A stretch of DNA of 64,000 nucleotides from Salinicola avicenniae (GCF_023736115.1 NZ_JAKQZC010000008.1:1-64000); one strand, 5' to 3'. Shown: positions 14,558-27,410, numbered from the stretch's first letter. A program made the numbers and translations. Notes: a model not told the origin generated them from the letters alone.

Positions 14558-14666
14558 CTTATCAATCCACTGTCGGTCCGATAAGAGTAAGGTCGGCCAG
14601 CATCGCCCCCGTGGCGAGCACCTGTGCCGGGTTTACCTGAACGACCCTTAGCATCGAGGGCTTATC
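14558..14666 (+). promoter_or_regulatory. rpsL-rpsG intercistronic region, candidate S7 control element
   Basis: In E. coli S7 represses its own translation by binding this spacer. Here CTTATC occurs twice, at 14558-14563 and at 14661-14666 immediately before the rpsG ATG. A single complementary GATAAG lies at 14580-14585, so only one pairing can form at a time. The second pairing would cover the region between the rpsG ribosome-binding site and start codon. Confidence 0.5.
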
Positions 14667-15137
14667 ATGCCAAGAAGAAGAGTCGCCGCTAAACGCGAGA
14701 TCCTTCCCGATCCGAAGTTCGGAAGTGAGCGTCTAGCCAAGTTTATGAACCATCTGATGATCAGCGGCAAGAAGTCCGTAGCTGAGCGCATCGTCTACGG
14801 TGCGTTGGACAGGGTTGCCGAGCGTAATAGCGAAGCGCCGCTGGACATCTTCGACAAGGCGCTGGAAGCCATCCAGCCGATGGTCGAGGTCAAATCCCGC
14901 CGTGTGGGTGGCGCGACTTACCAGGTTCCGGTTGAAGTCCGTCCGTCCCGCCGCCAAGCGCTGGCCATGCGCTGGCTGGTGGACGCCGCCCGTAACCGCG
15001 GTGAGAAGACCATGGTTCAACGTCTTGCTGGCGAAATGCTGGACGCCGCCGAAGGCAAGGGCGCTGCCGTGAAGAAGCGTGAAGATGTTCATCGCATGGC
15101 AGACGCCAACAAGGCCTTCTCGCACTACCGCTTCTAA
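14667..15137 (+). CDS. rpsG: 30S ribosomal protein S7
   Basis: Primary 16S rRNA-binding protein that nucleates assembly of the 30S head, and repressor of the str operon in E. coli. It has 156 residues with the N-terminal [20 protein letters not shown] segment and the beta-hairpin region. GAGGG lies 6 nt before the ATG. Confidence 0.97.
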   Translation: MPRRRVAAKREILPDPKFGSERLAKFMNHLMISGKKSVAERIVYGALDRVAERNSEAPLDIFDKALEAIQPMVEVKSRRVGGATYQVPVEVRPSRRQALAMRWLVDAARNRGEKTMVQRLAGEMLDAAEGKGAAVKKREDVHRMADANKAFSHYRF

Positions 15138-15155
15138 TCAACGGGGACTATCAAC

Positions 15156-17279
<2,124 letters not shown>

Positions 17280-17308
17280 CCGTTAGCTAACGTAAAGAGG
17301 TTATAGCA

Positions 17309-18502
17309 GTGGCTAAGGAAAAATTTGAACGCTCGAAAATGCACGTCAACGTCGGCACCATCGGTCACGTCGACCACGGTAAGACGACGCTGACGGCTGC
17401 TCTGACTCGCGTTTCCGCGGAAGTTTTCGGCGGTGACTGGCGTGAATTCGACACCATCGACAACGCGCCGGAAGAGCGTGAGCGCGGTATCACCATCGCG
17501 ACCGCTCACGTCGAATACCAGTCCGAAGAGCGCCACTACGCGCACGTCGACTGCCCGGGACACGCTGACTACGTCAAGAACATGATCACCGGTGCTGCCC
17601 AGATGGACGGCGCTATCCTGGTCTGTTCCGCTGCCGACGGCCCGATGCCGCAGACTCGCGAGCACATCCTGCTGTCGCGTCAGGTCGGCGTGCCGTACAT
17701 CGTCGTGTTCCTGAACAAGGCTGACATGGTCGACGACGAAGAGCTGCTCGAGCTGGTCGAGATGGAAGTTCGCGAACTCCTGAACGAGTACGACTTCCCG
17801 GGTGACGACACCCCGATCATCATCGGCTCCGCGCTGATGGCGCTGGAAGGCAAGGACGACAACGGCATGGGTACCACCGCCGTTGCCAACCTGATCAAGG
17901 CCCTGGATGCTTACATTCCGGAGCCGGAGCGTGCTATCGACCAGCCGTTCCTGATGCCGATCGAAGACGTGTTCTCCATCTCCGGTCGCGGTACCGTTGT
18001 GACCGGTCGTGTCGAGCGCGGCATCGTCAAGTCCGGCGAAGAAGTCGAGATCGTCGGTATCCACGACACCACCAAGACGACCGTTACCGGCGTCGAAATG
18101 TTCCGCAAGCTGCTCGATGAAGGTCGTGCTGGCGAGAACATCGGTGCGCTGCTGCGTGGTACCAAGCGTGACGACGTCGAGCGTGGCCAGGTCCTGGCCA
18201 AGCCGGGCAGCATCACGCCGCACACCAAGTTCGAAGCCGAAGTCTACGTGCTGTCCAAAGAAGAAGGTGGTCGTCACACCCCGTTCTTCAAGGGCTACCG
18301 TCCGCAGTTCTACTTCCGTACCACCGACGTTACCGGTACCTGTGAACTGCCGGAAGGTGTCGAAATGGTCATGCCGGGCGACAACGTCCAGATGGTCGTG
18401 ACCCTGATCGCGCCGATCGCCATGGAAGACGGCCTGCGCTTCGCGATTCGCGAAGGCGGTCGTACCGTTGGCGCCGGCGTGGTCGCCAAGATCGTCGAAT
18501 AA
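17309..18502 (+). CDS. tuf: elongation factor Tu
   Basis: Delivers aminoacyl-tRNA to the ribosome as the GTP ternary complex. The 397-residue protein has [11 protein letters not shown] (G1), [12 protein letters not shown] (G3) and NKADM (G4), then beta-barrel domains 2 and 3. Translation starts with GTG at 17309. This is the only tuf in the window; the second copy normally found next to tRNA-Thr is missing. Confidence 0.97.
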   Translation: MAKEKFERSKMHVNVGTIGHVDHGKTTLTAALTRVSAEVFGGDWREFDTIDNAPEERERGITIATAHVEYQSEERHYAHVDCPGHADYVKNMITGAAQMDGAILVCSAADGPMPQTREHILLSRQVGVPYIVVFLNKADMVDDEELLELVEMEVRELLNEYDFPGDDTPIIIGSALMALEGKDDNGMGTTAVANLIKALDAYIPEPERAIDQPFLMPIEDVFSISGRGTVVTGRVERGIVKSGEEVEIVGIHDTTKTTVTGVEMFRKLLDEGRAGENIGALLRGTKRDDVERGQVLAKPGSITPHTKFEAEVYVLSKEEGGRHTPFFKGYRPQFYFRTTDVTGTCELPEGVEMVMPGDNVQMVVTLIAPIAMEDGLRFAIREGGRTVGAGVVAKIVE

Positions 18503-18520
18503 GTTTCGATGATTGCATAG

Positions 18521-18547
18521 AAAAGGGGCGCCCCGGCGCCCCTTTTT
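18521..18547 (+). terminator. rho-independent terminator of the str operon
   Basis: A perfect stem GGGGCGCC/GGCGCCCC (18525-18532 and 18535-18542) with a CC spacer, flanked by A4 and T5. It lies 22 nt after the tuf stop. Confidence 0.93.
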
Positions 18548-18570
18548 CTGTGTCTGTTTGACGGCCCCGA

Positions 18571-18599
18571 TTGACACTCATTTGGGGCTCTCCTATAAT
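18571..18599 (+). promoter_or_regulatory. consensus promoter of the S10 operon
   Basis: Perfect TTGACA (18571-18576) and perfect TATAAT (18594-18599) with the ideal 17-bp spacer. The leader to rpsJ would be only about 57 nt, much shorter than the E. coli S10 leader. Confidence 0.93.
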
Positions 18600-18663
18600 G
18601 CGCGTCCTTTGAACGCGTGGGTCGACGGCTCGCGCCGTCAGCATCCAGTGGAGCATAAGGTAA

Positions 18664-18975
18664 ATGCAGAACCAGAAGATTCGCATCCGGCTGAAAGCGT
18701 TTGACCATCGCCTGATCGATCAGTCGGCTCAGGAGATCGTGGATACCGCCAAGCGTACCGGTGCTCAGGTGCGTGGTCCGATCCCGCTGCCGACCAATCG
18801 CGAGCGTTACACCATCCTGATCTCTCCGCACGTCAACAAGGACGCGCGCGATCAGTATGAGATTCGCACGCACAAGCGCGTTCTCGACATCGTCGAGCCG
18901 ACGGAGAAAACCGTTGACGCGCTGATGAAGCTCGATCTCGCCGCTGGCGTAGACGTGCAGATCAAACTCGACTGA
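18664..18975 (+). CDS. rpsJ: 30S ribosomal protein S10
   Basis: 30S head protein and, with NusB, part of the antitermination complex; it also contacts NusG. The 103-residue protein begins [19 protein letters not shown] and is colinear with E. coli S10. First gene of the S10 operon. Confidence 0.97.
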   Translation: MQNQKIRIRLKAFDHRLIDQSAQEIVDTAKRTGAQVRGPIPLPTNRERYTILISPHVNKDARDQYEIRTHKRVLDIVEPTEKTVDALMKLDLAAGVDVQIKLD

Positions 18976-18980
18976 AACCA

Positions 18981-19099
18981 CACTAGACACTAGCGGAAGC
19001 TGCGTTCAACAGCGTCCGCCGCGTCGTGAGACGCCACACAATGTGCTAGTGGAATGCTCTGGAAAGGGCAGCCATAGCGGGTGATAGCCCCGTACACTA
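18981..19099 (+). promoter_or_regulatory. structured rpsJ-rplC spacer, candidate regulatory RNA
   Basis: An outer stem CACTAG (18988-18993) pairs with CTAGTG (19046-19051). It encloses three hairpins: CGGA-GCTG against CAGC-TCCG with a 7-nt loop (18994-19018), GCGTC-GTGA-GACGC (19021-19034) and CACA-CAA-TGTG (19035-19045). A second CACTAG copy at 18981-18986 offers an alternative pairing. The fold is visible in the sequence; a role in L4 or other feedback control is inference. Confidence 0.5.
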
Positions 19100-19112
19100 T
19101 AGGAGACTGAAC

Positions 19113-19751
19113 ATGACTATCGGTTTGGTCGGTAAAAAGGCGGGCATGACCCGTGTTTTCACCGAAGATGGCGCATCCGTGCCCGTAACCGTGATCGAGG
19201 TTGAGCCCAACCGCATCGCAGGCGTTAAGACCATCGAGTCTGACGGCTACCGTGCTGTGCAGGTCACAACCGGCTCCCGCAAAGCCAAACACCTCTCCAA
19301 GGCGATTGCTGGTCAATACGCCAAGGCAGGTATCGAGGCTGGCCGTTCCCTGATGGAATTCCGTCTTGCCGAAGGCGACGAGAATCCGGAAGTGGGCGGT
19401 TCCTTCACCGTATCCCTCTTTGAAGCTGGTCAGAAAGTCGACGTGACCGGTACCTCCAAGGGCAAGGGCTTCCAGGGTGCTGTCAAGCGCTGGAACTTCC
19501 GTACCCAGGACAACAGCCACGGTAACTCTTTGTCCCACCGTGCGCCGGGCTCTATCGGCCAGTGCCAGACCCCGGGCCGAGTTTTCAAGGGCAAGAAGAT
19601 GGCCGGTCAGCTGGGTAGCGAACGTGTCACCGTCCAGAGCCTGGAAGTGGTGCGTATCGATGCCGAGCGCAATCTGCTGTTGATCAAGGGCGCCGTGCCC
19701 GGTGCACCCGGCAGCAATGTCGTTGTGCGCAGTGCCGTGAAAGCTCGCTGA
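19113..19751 (+). CDS. rplC: 50S ribosomal protein L3
   Basis: Early 23S rRNA-binding protein whose long loop approaches the peptidyl transferase centre. The 212-residue protein begins [15 protein letters not shown] and contains the glutamine-bearing loop near [19 protein letters not shown] precedes the ATG. Confidence 0.97.
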   Translation: MTIGLVGKKAGMTRVFTEDGASVPVTVIEVEPNRIAGVKTIESDGYRAVQVTTGSRKAKHLSKAIAGQYAKAGIEAGRSLMEFRLAEGDENPEVGGSFTVSLFEAGQKVDVTGTSKGKGFQGAVKRWNFRTQDNSHGNSLSHRAPGSIGQCQTPGRVFKGKKMAGQLGSERVTVQSLEVVRIDAERNLLLIKGAVPGAPGSNVVVRSAVKAR

Positions 19752-19765
19752 GGGGACTGAGACCG

Positions 19766-20371
19766 ATGAATCTGAATCTCGCAGGTGCCGCTGGCACCGT
19801 CGAAGTGTCCGAAGAGACCTTTGGCAAAGACTTCAACGAAGCCTTGGTGCACCAGGTCGTTACCGCCTACCTGGCGGCTGGCCGTCAGGGCACTCGTGCT
19901 CAGAAGAACCGTTCCGACGTGCGTGGCGGCGGCAAGAAGCCGTGGCGCCAGAAAGGCACCGGCCGCGCTCGCGCCGGCACCATCCGTTCGCCCCTGTGGC
20001 GCAGCGGTGGCGTGACCTTCGCGGCTCGCCCGCAGGACTACACGCAGAAGGTCAACCGCAAGATGTATCGCGCGGCCATGCGTTCGATCCTGTCCGAACT
20101 GGTTCGCCAGGAGCGTCTGATCCTGGTCGAGGAACTCGCGGTAGACGCGCCGAAGACCAAGCAGCTGGTCGGCAAGCTCAAGGAGCTGAACGTCGAGAAA
20201 GGCCTGATCGTGACCGAAGAGGTCGACGAGAATCTTTATCTGGCCGCTCGCAACATTCCCCACGTCGACATCGTCGACGCTGCGGCCGCCGACCCGGTCA
20301 GCCTGATCGCCTTCGACAAGGTGCTGATGACCGTCTCCGCTCTGCGTAAATTCGAGGAGAAGCTGGGATGA
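19766..20371 (+). CDS. rplD: 50S ribosomal protein L4
   Basis: Lines the exit tunnel through its extended loop ([18 protein letters not shown]). In E. coli it also represses the S10 operon at both transcription and translation. Length is 201 residues. Its stop overlaps the rplW start (ATGA at 20368). Confidence 0.97.
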   Translation: MNLNLAGAAGTVEVSEETFGKDFNEALVHQVVTAYLAAGRQGTRAQKNRSDVRGGGKKPWRQKGTGRARAGTIRSPLWRSGGVTFAARPQDYTQKVNRKMYRAAMRSILSELVRQERLILVEELAVDAPKTKQLVGKLKELNVEKGLIVTEEVDENLYLAARNIPHVDIVDAAAADPVSLIAFDKVLMTVSALRKFEEKLG

Positions 20372-20664
20372 ACCAGGAACGCGTATACAAGGTTCTGCTC
20401 GGACCTCACATGACCGAGAAGGCCGCACGCGCCGCCGAGAACAATCAGTACGTGTTCAAGGTGGCTCAGGACGCGACCAAGCCCGAGATCAAAAAGGCCG
20501 TCGAGGCGCTGTTCGGCAAAAAAGTTGCCGGCGTTCAGGTGCTCAACGTCAAGGGCAAGACCAAACGCACTCGCTTCGGTACTGGTCTGCGCAAGGGTTA
20601 CCGCAAGGCGTACGTGACCCTGGCCGCGGGCGAGACGCTCGAAGACTTCTCTGGCGCCGAGTAA
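20368..20664 (+). CDS. rplW: 50S ribosomal protein L23
   Basis: Exit-tunnel rim protein and docking site for trigger factor and SRP. It has 98 residues, including [10 protein letters not shown] and the extended loop [15 protein letters not shown]. The start overlaps the rplD stop by 4 nt. Confidence 0.96.
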   Translation: MNQERVYKVLLGPHMTEKAARAAENNQYVFKVAQDATKPEIKKAVEALFGKKVAGVQVLNVKGKTKRTRFGTGLRKGYRKAYVTLAAGETLEDFSGAE

Positions 20665-20680
20665 GGCAGGAGTACGGATC

Positions 20681-21508
20681 ATGGCAGTAGTCAAGACAAA
20701 ACCCACATCCGCCGGTCGTCGTCACCTGGTCAAGGTCGTCAACGACGAGCTCCACAAGGGTCGCCCCTACGCGGCGCTGACCGAGAAGCAGGCGAAGTCG
20801 GGTGGTCGTAACAACCATGGCCGCATCACCACGCGTCACGTGGGCGGTGGCCATCGTCAGCATTATCGTCAGATCGATTTCAAGCGTACCAAGGACGGCA
20901 TCAACGCCGTGGTTGAACGCATCGAATACGATCCGAACCGTAGCGCGAACATTGCGCTGCTGAAGTACATGGACGGCGAGCGTCGCTACATCATCGCGCC
21001 CAAGGGCCTGAAGGCCGGGGACGTGCTGGAGTCCGGCGTCAATGCTGCCATCAAGCGTGGCAACGCGCTGCCGCTGCGCAACATTCCGGTCGGTTCCACG
21101 GTGCATGGCATCGAACTGAAGCCGGGCAAAGGTGCGCAGATTGCTCGCAGTGCCGGTGCCAGTGCACAGCTGGTCGCGCGCGAAGGCAACTACGCGACGC
21201 TGCGTCTGCGCTCCGGCGAGATGCGTCGTGTGCTGTCCGAGTGCCGCGCTACGCTGGGCGAAGTGGGCAACTCTGAGCACAGCCTGCGTCAACTGGGCAA
21301 AGCCGGTGCGAAACGTTGGAGAGGGGTGCGCCCGACCGTTCGCGGTGTCGCGATGAACCCGGTGGATCACCCGCACGGTGGTGGTGAAGGCCGCACCAGT
21401 GGGGGTCGTCATCCGGTCAGCCCGTGGGGTATCCCCACCAAGGGCCACAAGACCCGCAAGAACAAGCGTACCGACAAGCTCATCGTTCGTCGCCGCAAGT
21501 CCAAGTAA
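20681..21508 (+). CDS. rplB: 50S ribosomal protein L2
   Basis: Primary 23S rRNA protein essential for subunit association and peptidyl transfer. The 275-residue protein carries the conserved [18 protein letters not shown] segment, including the histidine equivalent to E. coli H229. Confidence 0.98.
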   Translation: MAVVKTKPTSAGRRHLVKVVNDELHKGRPYAALTEKQAKSGGRNNHGRITTRHVGGGHRQHYRQIDFKRTKDGINAVVERIEYDPNRSANIALLKYMDGERRYIIAPKGLKAGDVLESGVNAAIKRGNALPLRNIPVGSTVHGIELKPGKGAQIARSAGASAQLVAREGNYATLRLRSGEMRRVLSECRATLGEVGNSEHSLRQLGKAGAKRWRGVRPTVRGVAMNPVDHPHGGGEGRTSGGRHPVSPWGIPTKGHKTRKNKRTDKLIVRRRKSK

Positions 21509-21530
21509 CAGACATTAAGAGGTAACGGCT

Positions 21531-21806
21531 GTGCCACGTTCACTGAAGAAAGGTCCCTTTATCGACCTTCATCTGCTGAAGAAGGTCGAAGTCGCCGCTG
21601 AGAAGAACGATCGCAAACCGATCAAGACCTGGTCGCGTCGTTCGATGATCCTGCCGAACATGGTCGGGCTCACCATTGCGGTACATAACGGTCGCCAGCA
21701 TGTCCCGGTGCATGTTTCCGAGGAGATGGTCGGCCACAAGTTGGGCGAGTTCGCTGCTACCCGCACTTATCGCGGTCACGCTGCGGACAAGAAAGCCAAA
21801 CGGTAA
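21531..21806 (+). CDS. rpsS: 30S ribosomal protein S19
   Basis: Head protein near the A-site tRNA, forming a complex with S13. It has 91 residues beginning [19 protein letters not shown]. Translation starts with GTG at 21531 behind AGAGG. Confidence 0.97.
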   Translation: MPRSLKKGPFIDLHLLKKVEVAAEKNDRKPIKTWSRRSMILPNMVGLTIAVHNGRQHVPVHVSEEMVGHKLGEFAATRTYRGHAADKKAKR

Positions 21807-21823
21807 GCCAAGAGGATTAAGAG

Positions 21824-22156
21824 ATGGAAGTCGCTGCTAAGTTGCGTGGCGCTAGCTTGTCCGCCCAGAAGGCCCGTTTGGTGGCTGACCAGGTGCGCGG
21901 TAAGCCGGTCGCCGAAGCGCTCGACGTGCTGACCTTCTCCCCCAAGAAGGCCGCCAAGCTGGTCAAGAAGGTGCTGCAGTCCGCGATTGCCAATGCGGAA
22001 GAAAACAACGGCATGGACATCGACGAGCTGCGTGTCTCGACCATCTGTGTCGATGAGGGCATGACGCTCAAGCGCATTCAACCGCGCGCCAAAGGCCGGG
22101 CGGATCGCATTCTGAAGCGTACCTGCCACATCACCGTCAAGGTAGCCGAGAAGTAG
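21824..22156 (+). CDS. rplV: 50S ribosomal protein L22
   Basis: Exit-tunnel protein with a beta-hairpin at the tunnel constriction ([17 protein letters not shown]), the region where macrolide resistance changes occur; the sequence looks wild-type. Length is 110 residues. Confidence 0.97.
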   Translation: MEVAAKLRGASLSAQKARLVADQVRGKPVAEALDVLTFSPKKAAKLVKKVLQSAIANAEENNGMDIDELRVSTICVDEGMTLKRIQPRAKGRADRILKRTCHITVKVAEK

Positions 22157-22167
22157 GAGTCGACCAG

Positions 22168-22869
22168 ATGGGTCAGAAAGTCAATCCAGTCGGGATTCGT
22201 CTCGGCATCGTCAAAGATCACTCGTCGGTGTGGTACGCGGAACGCGGTGCCTACGCTGACAAGCTGAACAACGATCTGGAAGTGCGTCGTTTTCTCGAGG
22301 AGCGTCTGAAGAACGCTTCCGTGAGCCGCATCACCATCGAGCGTCCGGCCAACAACGCCCGTATTACGATTCACACTGCCCGTCCGGGTATCGTGATCGG
22401 TAAGAAGGGTGAGGACGTCGATCGTCTGCGCCAGGATGTCACCCGCATGATGGGTGTGCCGGTGCACGTCAACATCGAGGAAGTCCGCAAGCCGGAACTC
22501 GACGCCGCCCTGGTCGCGCAGAACATTGCCGGTCAGCTCGAGCGTCGCGTGATGTTCCGTCGCGCCATGAAGCGCTCCGTCCAGAACGCCATGCGTCTGG
22601 GTGCCGGCGGTATCAAGGTGCAGCTCTCCGGTCGTCTCGGTGGTGCGGAAATTGCGCGTACCGAATGGTACCGCGAAGGTCGCGTGCCGCTGCATACGCT
22701 GCGTGCCGACATCGATTACGCCACCTATGAAGCTCACACCACGTACGGCGTCATTGGCGTCAAGGTGTGGATCTTCAAGGGCGAGATCCTCGGGGGCATC
22801 GAAGAGGTGCGTGCCAAGCAGAAGCAGCAGGCTCAGGCACCCGCACCCAAGAAGAAAGGTTCCAGGTAA
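22168..22869 (+). CDS. rpsC: 30S ribosomal protein S3
   Basis: mRNA entry-channel protein with helicase activity together with S4. The 233-residue protein has a KH domain with the IGKKGEDV signature and a Lys/Gln/Ala-rich C-terminal tail. It follows rplV by 11 nt. Confidence 0.97.
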   Translation: MGQKVNPVGIRLGIVKDHSSVWYAERGAYADKLNNDLEVRRFLEERLKNASVSRITIERPANNARITIHTARPGIVIGKKGEDVDRLRQDVTRMMGVPVHVNIEEVRKPELDAALVAQNIAGQLERRVMFRRAMKRSVQNAMRLGAGGIKVQLSGRLGGAEIARTEWYREGRVPLHTLRADIDYATYEAHTTYGVIGVKVWIFKGEILGGIEEVRAKQKQQAQAPAPKKKGSR

Positions 22870-22883
22870 GGGGAGACTGATCG

Positions 22884-23297
22884 ATGTTGCAACCCAAGCG
22901 TACAAAGTTCCGCAAGGTGCAGAAGGGCCGTAACCGCGGCCTGGCGCATCGCGGCAGCAAGGTGAGCTTCGGGGACTTCGGTCTCAAAGCCACCGACCGC
23001 GGTCGTATCACCGCACGTCAGATCGAAGCCGGTCGTCGTGCTATCACCCGTCACGTCAAACGTGGTGGCAAGATCTGGATCCGTGTATTCCCGGACAAGC
23101 CGATCACCAACAAACCTCTCGAGGTTCGTATGGGTAAAGGTAAGGGTTCCGTCGAGTACTGGGTGGCCCAGATCCAGCCGGGCAAGGTGCTCTACGAAAT
23201 CGAAGGCGTCTCCGAAGAGTTGGCGCGTGAAGCCTTCTCTCTGGCGGCCCAGAAGATGCCCATCTCCACCACCTTTGTGAAACGGACGGTGATGTGA
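22884..23297 (+). CDS. rplP: 50S ribosomal protein L16
   Basis: Organises the A-site and central protuberance of the 50S subunit. The 137-residue protein begins [19 protein letters not shown]. The segment near [10 protein letters not shown] contains the arginine region hydroxylated by YcfD in E. coli. The stop overlaps the rpmC ATG by one base. Confidence 0.97.
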   Translation: MLQPKRTKFRKVQKGRNRGLAHRGSKVSFGDFGLKATDRGRITARQIEAGRRAITRHVKRGGKIWIRVFPDKPITNKPLEVRMGKGKGSVEYWVAQIQPGKVLYEIEGVSEELAREAFSLAAQKMPISTTFVKRTVM

Positions 23298-23491
23298 TGA
23301 AAGCCAACGAAATGCGTGAAAAGTCAGTCGATGCGCTGCAGGAGCAGCTTCTCGAACTGCTTCGTGAGCAGTTCAACCTGCGCATGCAGAAGGCCACCGG
23401 CCAGCTGAGCCAGACGCATCTGCTCAAGCAGGTGCGTCGCGACATTGCTCGCGTCAAGACTGTGCTCAACCAGAAGGCAGGTGACCAATAA
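23297..23491 (+). CDS. rpmC: 50S ribosomal protein L29
   Basis: Small two-helix protein at the exit-tunnel rim. It has 64 residues, [19 protein letters not shown] onward, colinear with E. coli. A GTG at 23294 is also in frame, but the ATG at 23297, overlapping the rplP stop (TGATG), matches the family. Confidence 0.95.
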   Translation: MKANEMREKSVDALQEQLLELLREQFNLRMQKATGQLSQTHLLKQVRRDIARVKTVLNQKAGDQ

Positions 23492-23751
23492 TGGCTGAAG
23501 CAAGCAAAGCACGTACGCTCACCGGCAAGGTCGTGAGCGACAAGATGGAAAAATCGATTGTCGTATTGATCGAGCGCCGCGAGCGTCATCCGATCTATGG
23601 CAAGTACATGAAGCGCTCCACCAAGCTGCACGCCCATGACGAGGCGAATCAGGCACGGCTCGGCGATACGGTTTCCATTCAGGAAAGCCGTCCGCTGTCC
23701 AAGAAGAAAGCCTGGACGTTGGTCGAGGTGGTCGAGCAGGCCAAGGGCTGA
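23491..23751 (+). CDS. rpsQ: 30S ribosomal protein S17
   Basis: Primary 16S rRNA-binding OB-fold protein of the 30S body. It has 86 residues with the signature KTVVSD-like segment [19 protein letters not shown]. Its ATG overlaps the rpmC stop (TAATG). It closes the S10 operon in gene order. Confidence 0.97.
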   Translation: MAEASKARTLTGKVVSDKMEKSIVVLIERRERHPIYGKYMKRSTKLHAHDEANQARLGDTVSIQESRPLSKKKAWTLVEVVEQAKG

Positions 23752-23804
23752 GCCCGACAGCGCCTTCTGAACCAGTGCAGTCAGATTAGGTTTGGAGAAA
23801 ACCA

Positions 23805-24176
23805 ATGATTCAGACGCAAACAATGCTGGATGTCGCCGACAACAGCGGCGCGCGCCGGGTGCAGTGCATCAAGGTGCTCGGTGGTTCCCACCGCCGTTAC
23901 GCGCGCGTTGGCGACATCATCAAAGTGACGGTCAAGGAAGCGATTCCGCGGGGCAAGGTCAAGAAAGGCCAGGTCCTCAAGGCCGTTGTCGTGCGTACGC
24001 GCAGCGGTGTCCGTCGTGACGACGGTTCGCTGATTCGCTTCGATGGAAATGCGGCGGTTCTGTTGAACAACACCAACGAGCAGCCGATCGGTACCCGTAT
24101 CTTCGGGCCGGTTACCCGCGAGCTTCGTAACGAGAAGTTCATGCGGATCATTTCCTTGGCGCCCGAAGTGCTGTAA
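23805..24176 (+). CDS. rplN: 50S ribosomal protein L14
   Basis: Interface protein forming bridge B8 and the binding site of the silencing factor RsfS. It has 123 residues, nearly identical in layout to E. coli L14. TTGGAGA precedes the ATG. First gene of the spc set; no strong promoter is evident in the 53-nt spacer, so read-through from S10 is likely. Confidence 0.97.
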   Translation: MIQTQTMLDVADNSGARRVQCIKVLGGSHRRYARVGDIIKVTVKEAIPRGKVKKGQVLKAVVVRTRSGVRRDDGSLIRFDGNAAVLLNNTNEQPIGTRIFGPVTRELRNEKFMRIISLAPEVL

Positions 24177-24190
24177 GGAGCGGAGCGGAT

Positions 24191-24508
24191 ATGCACAAGA
24201 TCAAACGTGACGACGAAGTCATCGTCATCGCCGGCAAGGACAAGGGCAAGCGTGGCACGATCAAGCGCGTCCTCGAGAACGACCGTTACGTCGTTTCGGG
24301 CGTGAACATGATCAAGCGCCACACCAAGCCCAATCCTATGGTTGGCAACCCGGGGGGTATCGTCGAGCGTGAGGCTCCGATCCATGCGTCCAACGTGGCC
24401 ATCTTCAACGCGGAGACCGGCAAGGCCGATCGCGTCGGCTTTCAGGTGCAGGAAGACGGTACCAAGGTACGTATCTACAAGTCGACGCAGAAGCAGATCG
24501 ACGCCTAA
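24191..24508 (+). CDS. rplX: 50S ribosomal protein L24
   Basis: Assembly initiator binding domain I of 23S rRNA. The 105-residue protein contains a KOW motif ([18 protein letters not shown]). AAGGAG overlaps the end of rplN. Confidence 0.97.
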   Translation: MHKIKRDDEVIVIAGKDKGKRGTIKRVLENDRYVVSGVNMIKRHTKPNPMVGNPGGIVEREAPIHASNVAIFNAETGKADRVGFQVQEDGTKVRIYKSTQKQIDA

Positions 24509-24526
24509 CGCGAGTCGGGTAGCAAA

Positions 24527-25066
24527 ATGGCGAACTTGAAAGAACGTTATCAAAACGAGGTGATGGCTCAGCTGCGAGAGCAGTTCAGCTACGCCAACGT
24601 GATGCAGGTGCCCCGGATCACCAAGGTGACCCTGAACATGGGCATCGGCGAAGCGACCAGCGACAAAAAGCTGATCGACAATGCCGTCGGTGACCTGGAG
24701 AAGCTCTCCGGTCAGAAGCCGGTGGTGACCAAGGCGCGCAAGTCCATCGCGGGTTTCAAAGTCCGCGAAGGCTGGCCGATCGGCGTCAAGGTGACGCTGC
24801 GCCGCGAACGCATGTGGGATTTTCTGGATCGCCTGGTCAACATCGCGATTCCCCGCGTGCGCGACTTCCGGGGCCTGAACCCGAAGTCCTTCGATGGCCG
24901 CGGCAACTACTCCATGGGCGTCCGTGAGCAGATCATCTTCCCGGAGATCGAATATGATAAGATCGACCGGATTCGTGGTCTGGATGTGACCATCACGACC
25001 AGCGCCAACACCGACGAAGAAGGTCGTGCGCTGCTTCGCGCGCTGAACTTCCCGTTCAAGCAATAA
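24527..25066 (+). CDS. rplE: 50S ribosomal protein L5
   Basis: Binds 5S rRNA and contacts P-site tRNA at the central protuberance. The 179-residue protein includes TLNMGIGEA and the AGFKVREG segment. Confidence 0.97.
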   Translation: MANLKERYQNEVMAQLREQFSYANVMQVPRITKVTLNMGIGEATSDKKLIDNAVGDLEKLSGQKPVVTKARKSIAGFKVREGWPIGVKVTLRRERMWDFLDRLVNIAIPRVRDFRGLNPKSFDGRGNYSMGVREQIIFPEIEYDKIDRIRGLDVTITTSANTDEEGRALLRALNFPFKQ

Positions 25067-25076
25067 GGGTGGATTC

Positions 25077-25382
25077 ATGGCAAAGAAAAGCATGATTGAG
25101 CGTGAGCTCAAGCGCGCGAAGCTGGTCGACAAGTACGCCGCCAAGCGTGCCGCGCTCAAAAGCGTCATTTATGACGTCAACGCTTCTGACGAAGAGCGCT
25201 TCGACGCGCAACTGAAGCTGCAGTCGCTGCCGCGGGACTCCAGCCAGGTCCGTCAGCGCAACCGCTGCCGCGTTACCGGCCGTCCGCACGGTTACTACAA
25301 CAAGTTCGGACTGGCTCGTAACAAGCTGCGCGAAGCGGCGATGCGTGGCGATGTCCCTGGACTGAAGAAGTCCAGCTGGTAA
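25077..25382 (+). CDS. rpsN: 30S ribosomal protein S14
   Basis: 30S head protein. The 101-residue long form lacks the CxxC-CxxC zinc ribbon, so it is the zinc-independent type usual in gammaproteobacteria. It carries [20 protein letters not shown]. Confidence 0.97.
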   Translation: MAKKSMIERELKRAKLVDKYAAKRAALKSVIYDVNASDEERFDAQLKLQSLPRDSSQVRQRNRCRVTGRPHGYYNKFGLARNKLREAAMRGDVPGLKKSSW

Positions 25383-25413
25383 GCCACGTCGAGGAATTCA
25401 GGAGCGCAATGTA

Positions 25414-25806
25414 ATGAGCATGCAAGATACTCTGGCGGATATGTTTACCCGTATCCGCAATGCGCAGATGGCCACCAAGGAGACGGTTACCATGCCGTCC
25501 TCCAAGCTCAAGGTTGAAGTGGCCCGCGTACTCAAGCAGGAAGGCTACATCACCGACGTAGCGGTCACCGAAGGCGCCAAGCCGGAGCTGACCGTGACCC
25601 TCAAGTACTTCGAGGGCAAGCCGGTCATCGAGCACATCCAGCGTGTATCCAAGCCGTCGCTGCGGATCTACAAGGGCAAGAGCGAAATGCCCAAGGTCGC
25701 CGATGGTCTGGGTGTCGCGATCGTGACCACCTCTCAAGGTGTCATGACCGATCGCGCGGCACGCCAGGCGGGTGTCGGTGGTGAAGTCATCTGCACCGTA
25801 TTCTAG
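25414..25806 (+). CDS. rpsH: 30S ribosomal protein S8
   Basis: Central 16S rRNA-binding protein. In E. coli it represses the spc operon by binding at the rplE start. It has 130 residues beginning [18 protein letters not shown] and ending GGEVICTVF. Confidence 0.97.
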   Translation: MSMQDTLADMFTRIRNAQMATKETVTMPSSKLKVEVARVLKQEGYITDVAVTEGAKPELTVTLKYFEGKPVIEHIQRVSKPSLRIYKGKSEMPKVADGLGVAIVTTSQGVMTDRAARQAGVGGEVICTVF

Positions 25807-25815
25807 GAGTGAGTA

Positions 25816-26346
25816 ATGTCTCGCGTAGCCAAGTATCCGGTTAAACTGCCCAGCGGCGTCGAGGTCAAACTCGACGGCGACCAGCTGTCCGTCAAGGGCA
25901 GCCAGGGCACGCTAGAGCTGACCGTACATTCCGACGTGAAAATCACTCAGGAAGACGGCCAGCTGACTTTTGCTCCCAGCGAGCAGGCCAAAAGCTGGGC
26001 CATGGTCGGCACGTTCCGTGCCCTGGTCCAGAACATGGTCACCGGCGCTTCCGAGGGCTTTACTCGGTCGCTGGAAATCAATGGCGTCGGCTATCGTGCC
26101 CAGGCAAGCGGCCAGACGCTGAATCTTACACTCGGTTTCTCCCACCCGATCGACTACAAACTGCCCGAAGGTGTCACGGCCGAAACGCCGAAGAACACCA
26201 CGATCGTGCTGAAAAGCGCGGACAAGCAGAAGCTCGGCCAGGTGGCTGCGGAGATTCGTGCCTTCCGTCCGCCGGAACCTTACAAAGGTAAGGGTATCCG
26301 GTACGGCGACGAGCACGTCCGCCGCAAAGAAGCCAAGAAGAAGTAA
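25816..26346 (+). CDS. rplF: 50S ribosomal protein L6
   Basis: Located near the sarcin-ricin loop. The 176-residue protein of two repeated folds ends with the conserved [12 protein letters not shown] segment followed by a basic tail. Confidence 0.97.
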   Translation: MSRVAKYPVKLPSGVEVKLDGDQLSVKGSQGTLELTVHSDVKITQEDGQLTFAPSEQAKSWAMVGTFRALVQNMVTGASEGFTRSLEINGVGYRAQASGQTLNLTLGFSHPIDYKLPEGVTAETPKNTTIVLKSADKQKLGQVAAEIRAFRPPEPYKGKGIRYGDEHVRRKEAKKK

Positions 26347-26355
26347 GGCAGGGTT

Positions 26356-26706
26356 ATGAACGCGAAGAAAGAATCTCGTCTCCGTCGTGCCCGCCGCGCG
26401 CGCGCCAAGATCCGCGATCTGGGTGTGAATCGTCTGTGCGTCAACCGCACACCGCGTCACATCTATGCGCAGATCATTTCGCCGGACGGCGGCAAGGTGC
26501 TGGCCAGCGCTTCCACGCTGGACAAGGTCCTGCGCGAAGGTGCCACCGGTAATGCCGATGCAGCTGCCAAAGTGGGTGCTCTGATTGCCGAGCGCGCCAA
26601 GGATGCCGGCATCTCTCAGGTTGCCTTTGATCGCGCCGGGTTCAGGTACCACGGGCGTGTCAAGGCATTGGCCGATGCCGCACGCGAAGGCGGTCTGCAA
26701 TTCTAA
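26356..26706 (+). CDS. rplR: 50S ribosomal protein L18
   Basis: 5S rRNA-binding protein. It has 116 residues with a basic N-terminus ([17 protein letters not shown]) and the C-terminal [23 protein letters not shown] signature region. Confidence 0.97.
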   Translation: MNAKKESRLRRARRARAKIRDLGVNRLCVNRTPRHIYAQIISPDGGKVLASASTLDKVLREGATGNADAAAKVGALIAERAKDAGISQVAFDRAGFRYHGRVKALADAAREGGLQF

Positions 26707-26717
26707 AGGGTTTTACG

Positions 26718-27218
26718 ATGGCGAATAACGAACAGAAGGGCGGAGATCTGCAAGAGAAGTTGGTGCAGGTCAACCGCGTCGCCAAGGTGGTCAAGGGTGG
26801 CCGTATCTTCGGTTTCACCGCCCTGACCGTCGTTGGCGATGGCAACGGCCGGGTCGGCTTCGGTCGCGGCAAGGCACGTGAAGTGCCGGTCGCGATCCAG
26901 AAAGCCATGGACCAGGCGCGTCGCAACATGGTCAAGGTCAGCCTTAGCGGCAGCACGCTGCAGTACCCGGTCCGCGCCCGTCACGGCGCGTCCAAGGTCT
27001 TCATGCAGCCGGCGTCCGAAGGTACCGGCATCATCGCCGGCGGCGCCATGCGTTCCGTACTCGAGCTGGCTGGTGTCCATGACGTTCTGGCCAAGTGCTA
27101 CGGCTCCACCAACCCGGTGAACGTGGTTCGCGCGACCATCAAGGGTCTCGCGTCCATGCAGTCTCCGGAAGACATCGCCGCCAAGCGTGGCCTGTCTGTC
27201 GAAGAATTGGCGGGGTAA
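26718..27218 (+). CDS. rpsE: 30S ribosomal protein S5
   Basis: Decoding-fidelity and mRNA-entry protein. The 166-residue protein includes the N-terminal dsRNA-binding-like domain ([20 protein letters not shown]), the loop where spectinomycin resistance maps, with no obvious substitution. Confidence 0.97.
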   Translation: MANNEQKGGDLQEKLVQVNRVAKVVKGGRIFGFTALTVVGDGNGRVGFGRGKAREVPVAIQKAMDQARRNMVKVSLSGSTLQYPVRARHGASKVFMQPASEGTGIIAGGAMRSVLELAGVHDVLAKCYGSTNPVNVVRATIKGLASMQSPEDIAAKRGLSVEELAG

Positions 27219-27224
27219 GCGATC

Positions 27225-27407
27225 ATGGCAGAGACGATCAAAATCACCCAGACCCGCAGCACCATCGGTGTCCTGCAGAAGCACAGAGCGACGATGAAGG
27301 GCCTTGGCCTGCGTCGCATTGGGCACTCGGTCGAGCTGGAAGACACCCCCGCCGTTCGCGGCATGATCAACAAGGTGCGTTACCTTGTTCGAGTCGAGGG
27401 AGAGTAA
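27225..27407 (+). CDS. rpmD: 50S ribosomal protein L30
   Basis: Small accessory 50S protein of 60 residues, the usual bacterial length, beginning [14 protein letters not shown]. It lies 6 nt after rpsE and 3 nt before rplO. Confidence 0.96.
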   Translation: MAETIKITQTRSTIGVLQKHRATMKGLGLRRIGHSVELEDTPAVRGMINKVRYLVRVEGE

Positions 27408-27410
27408 TCC

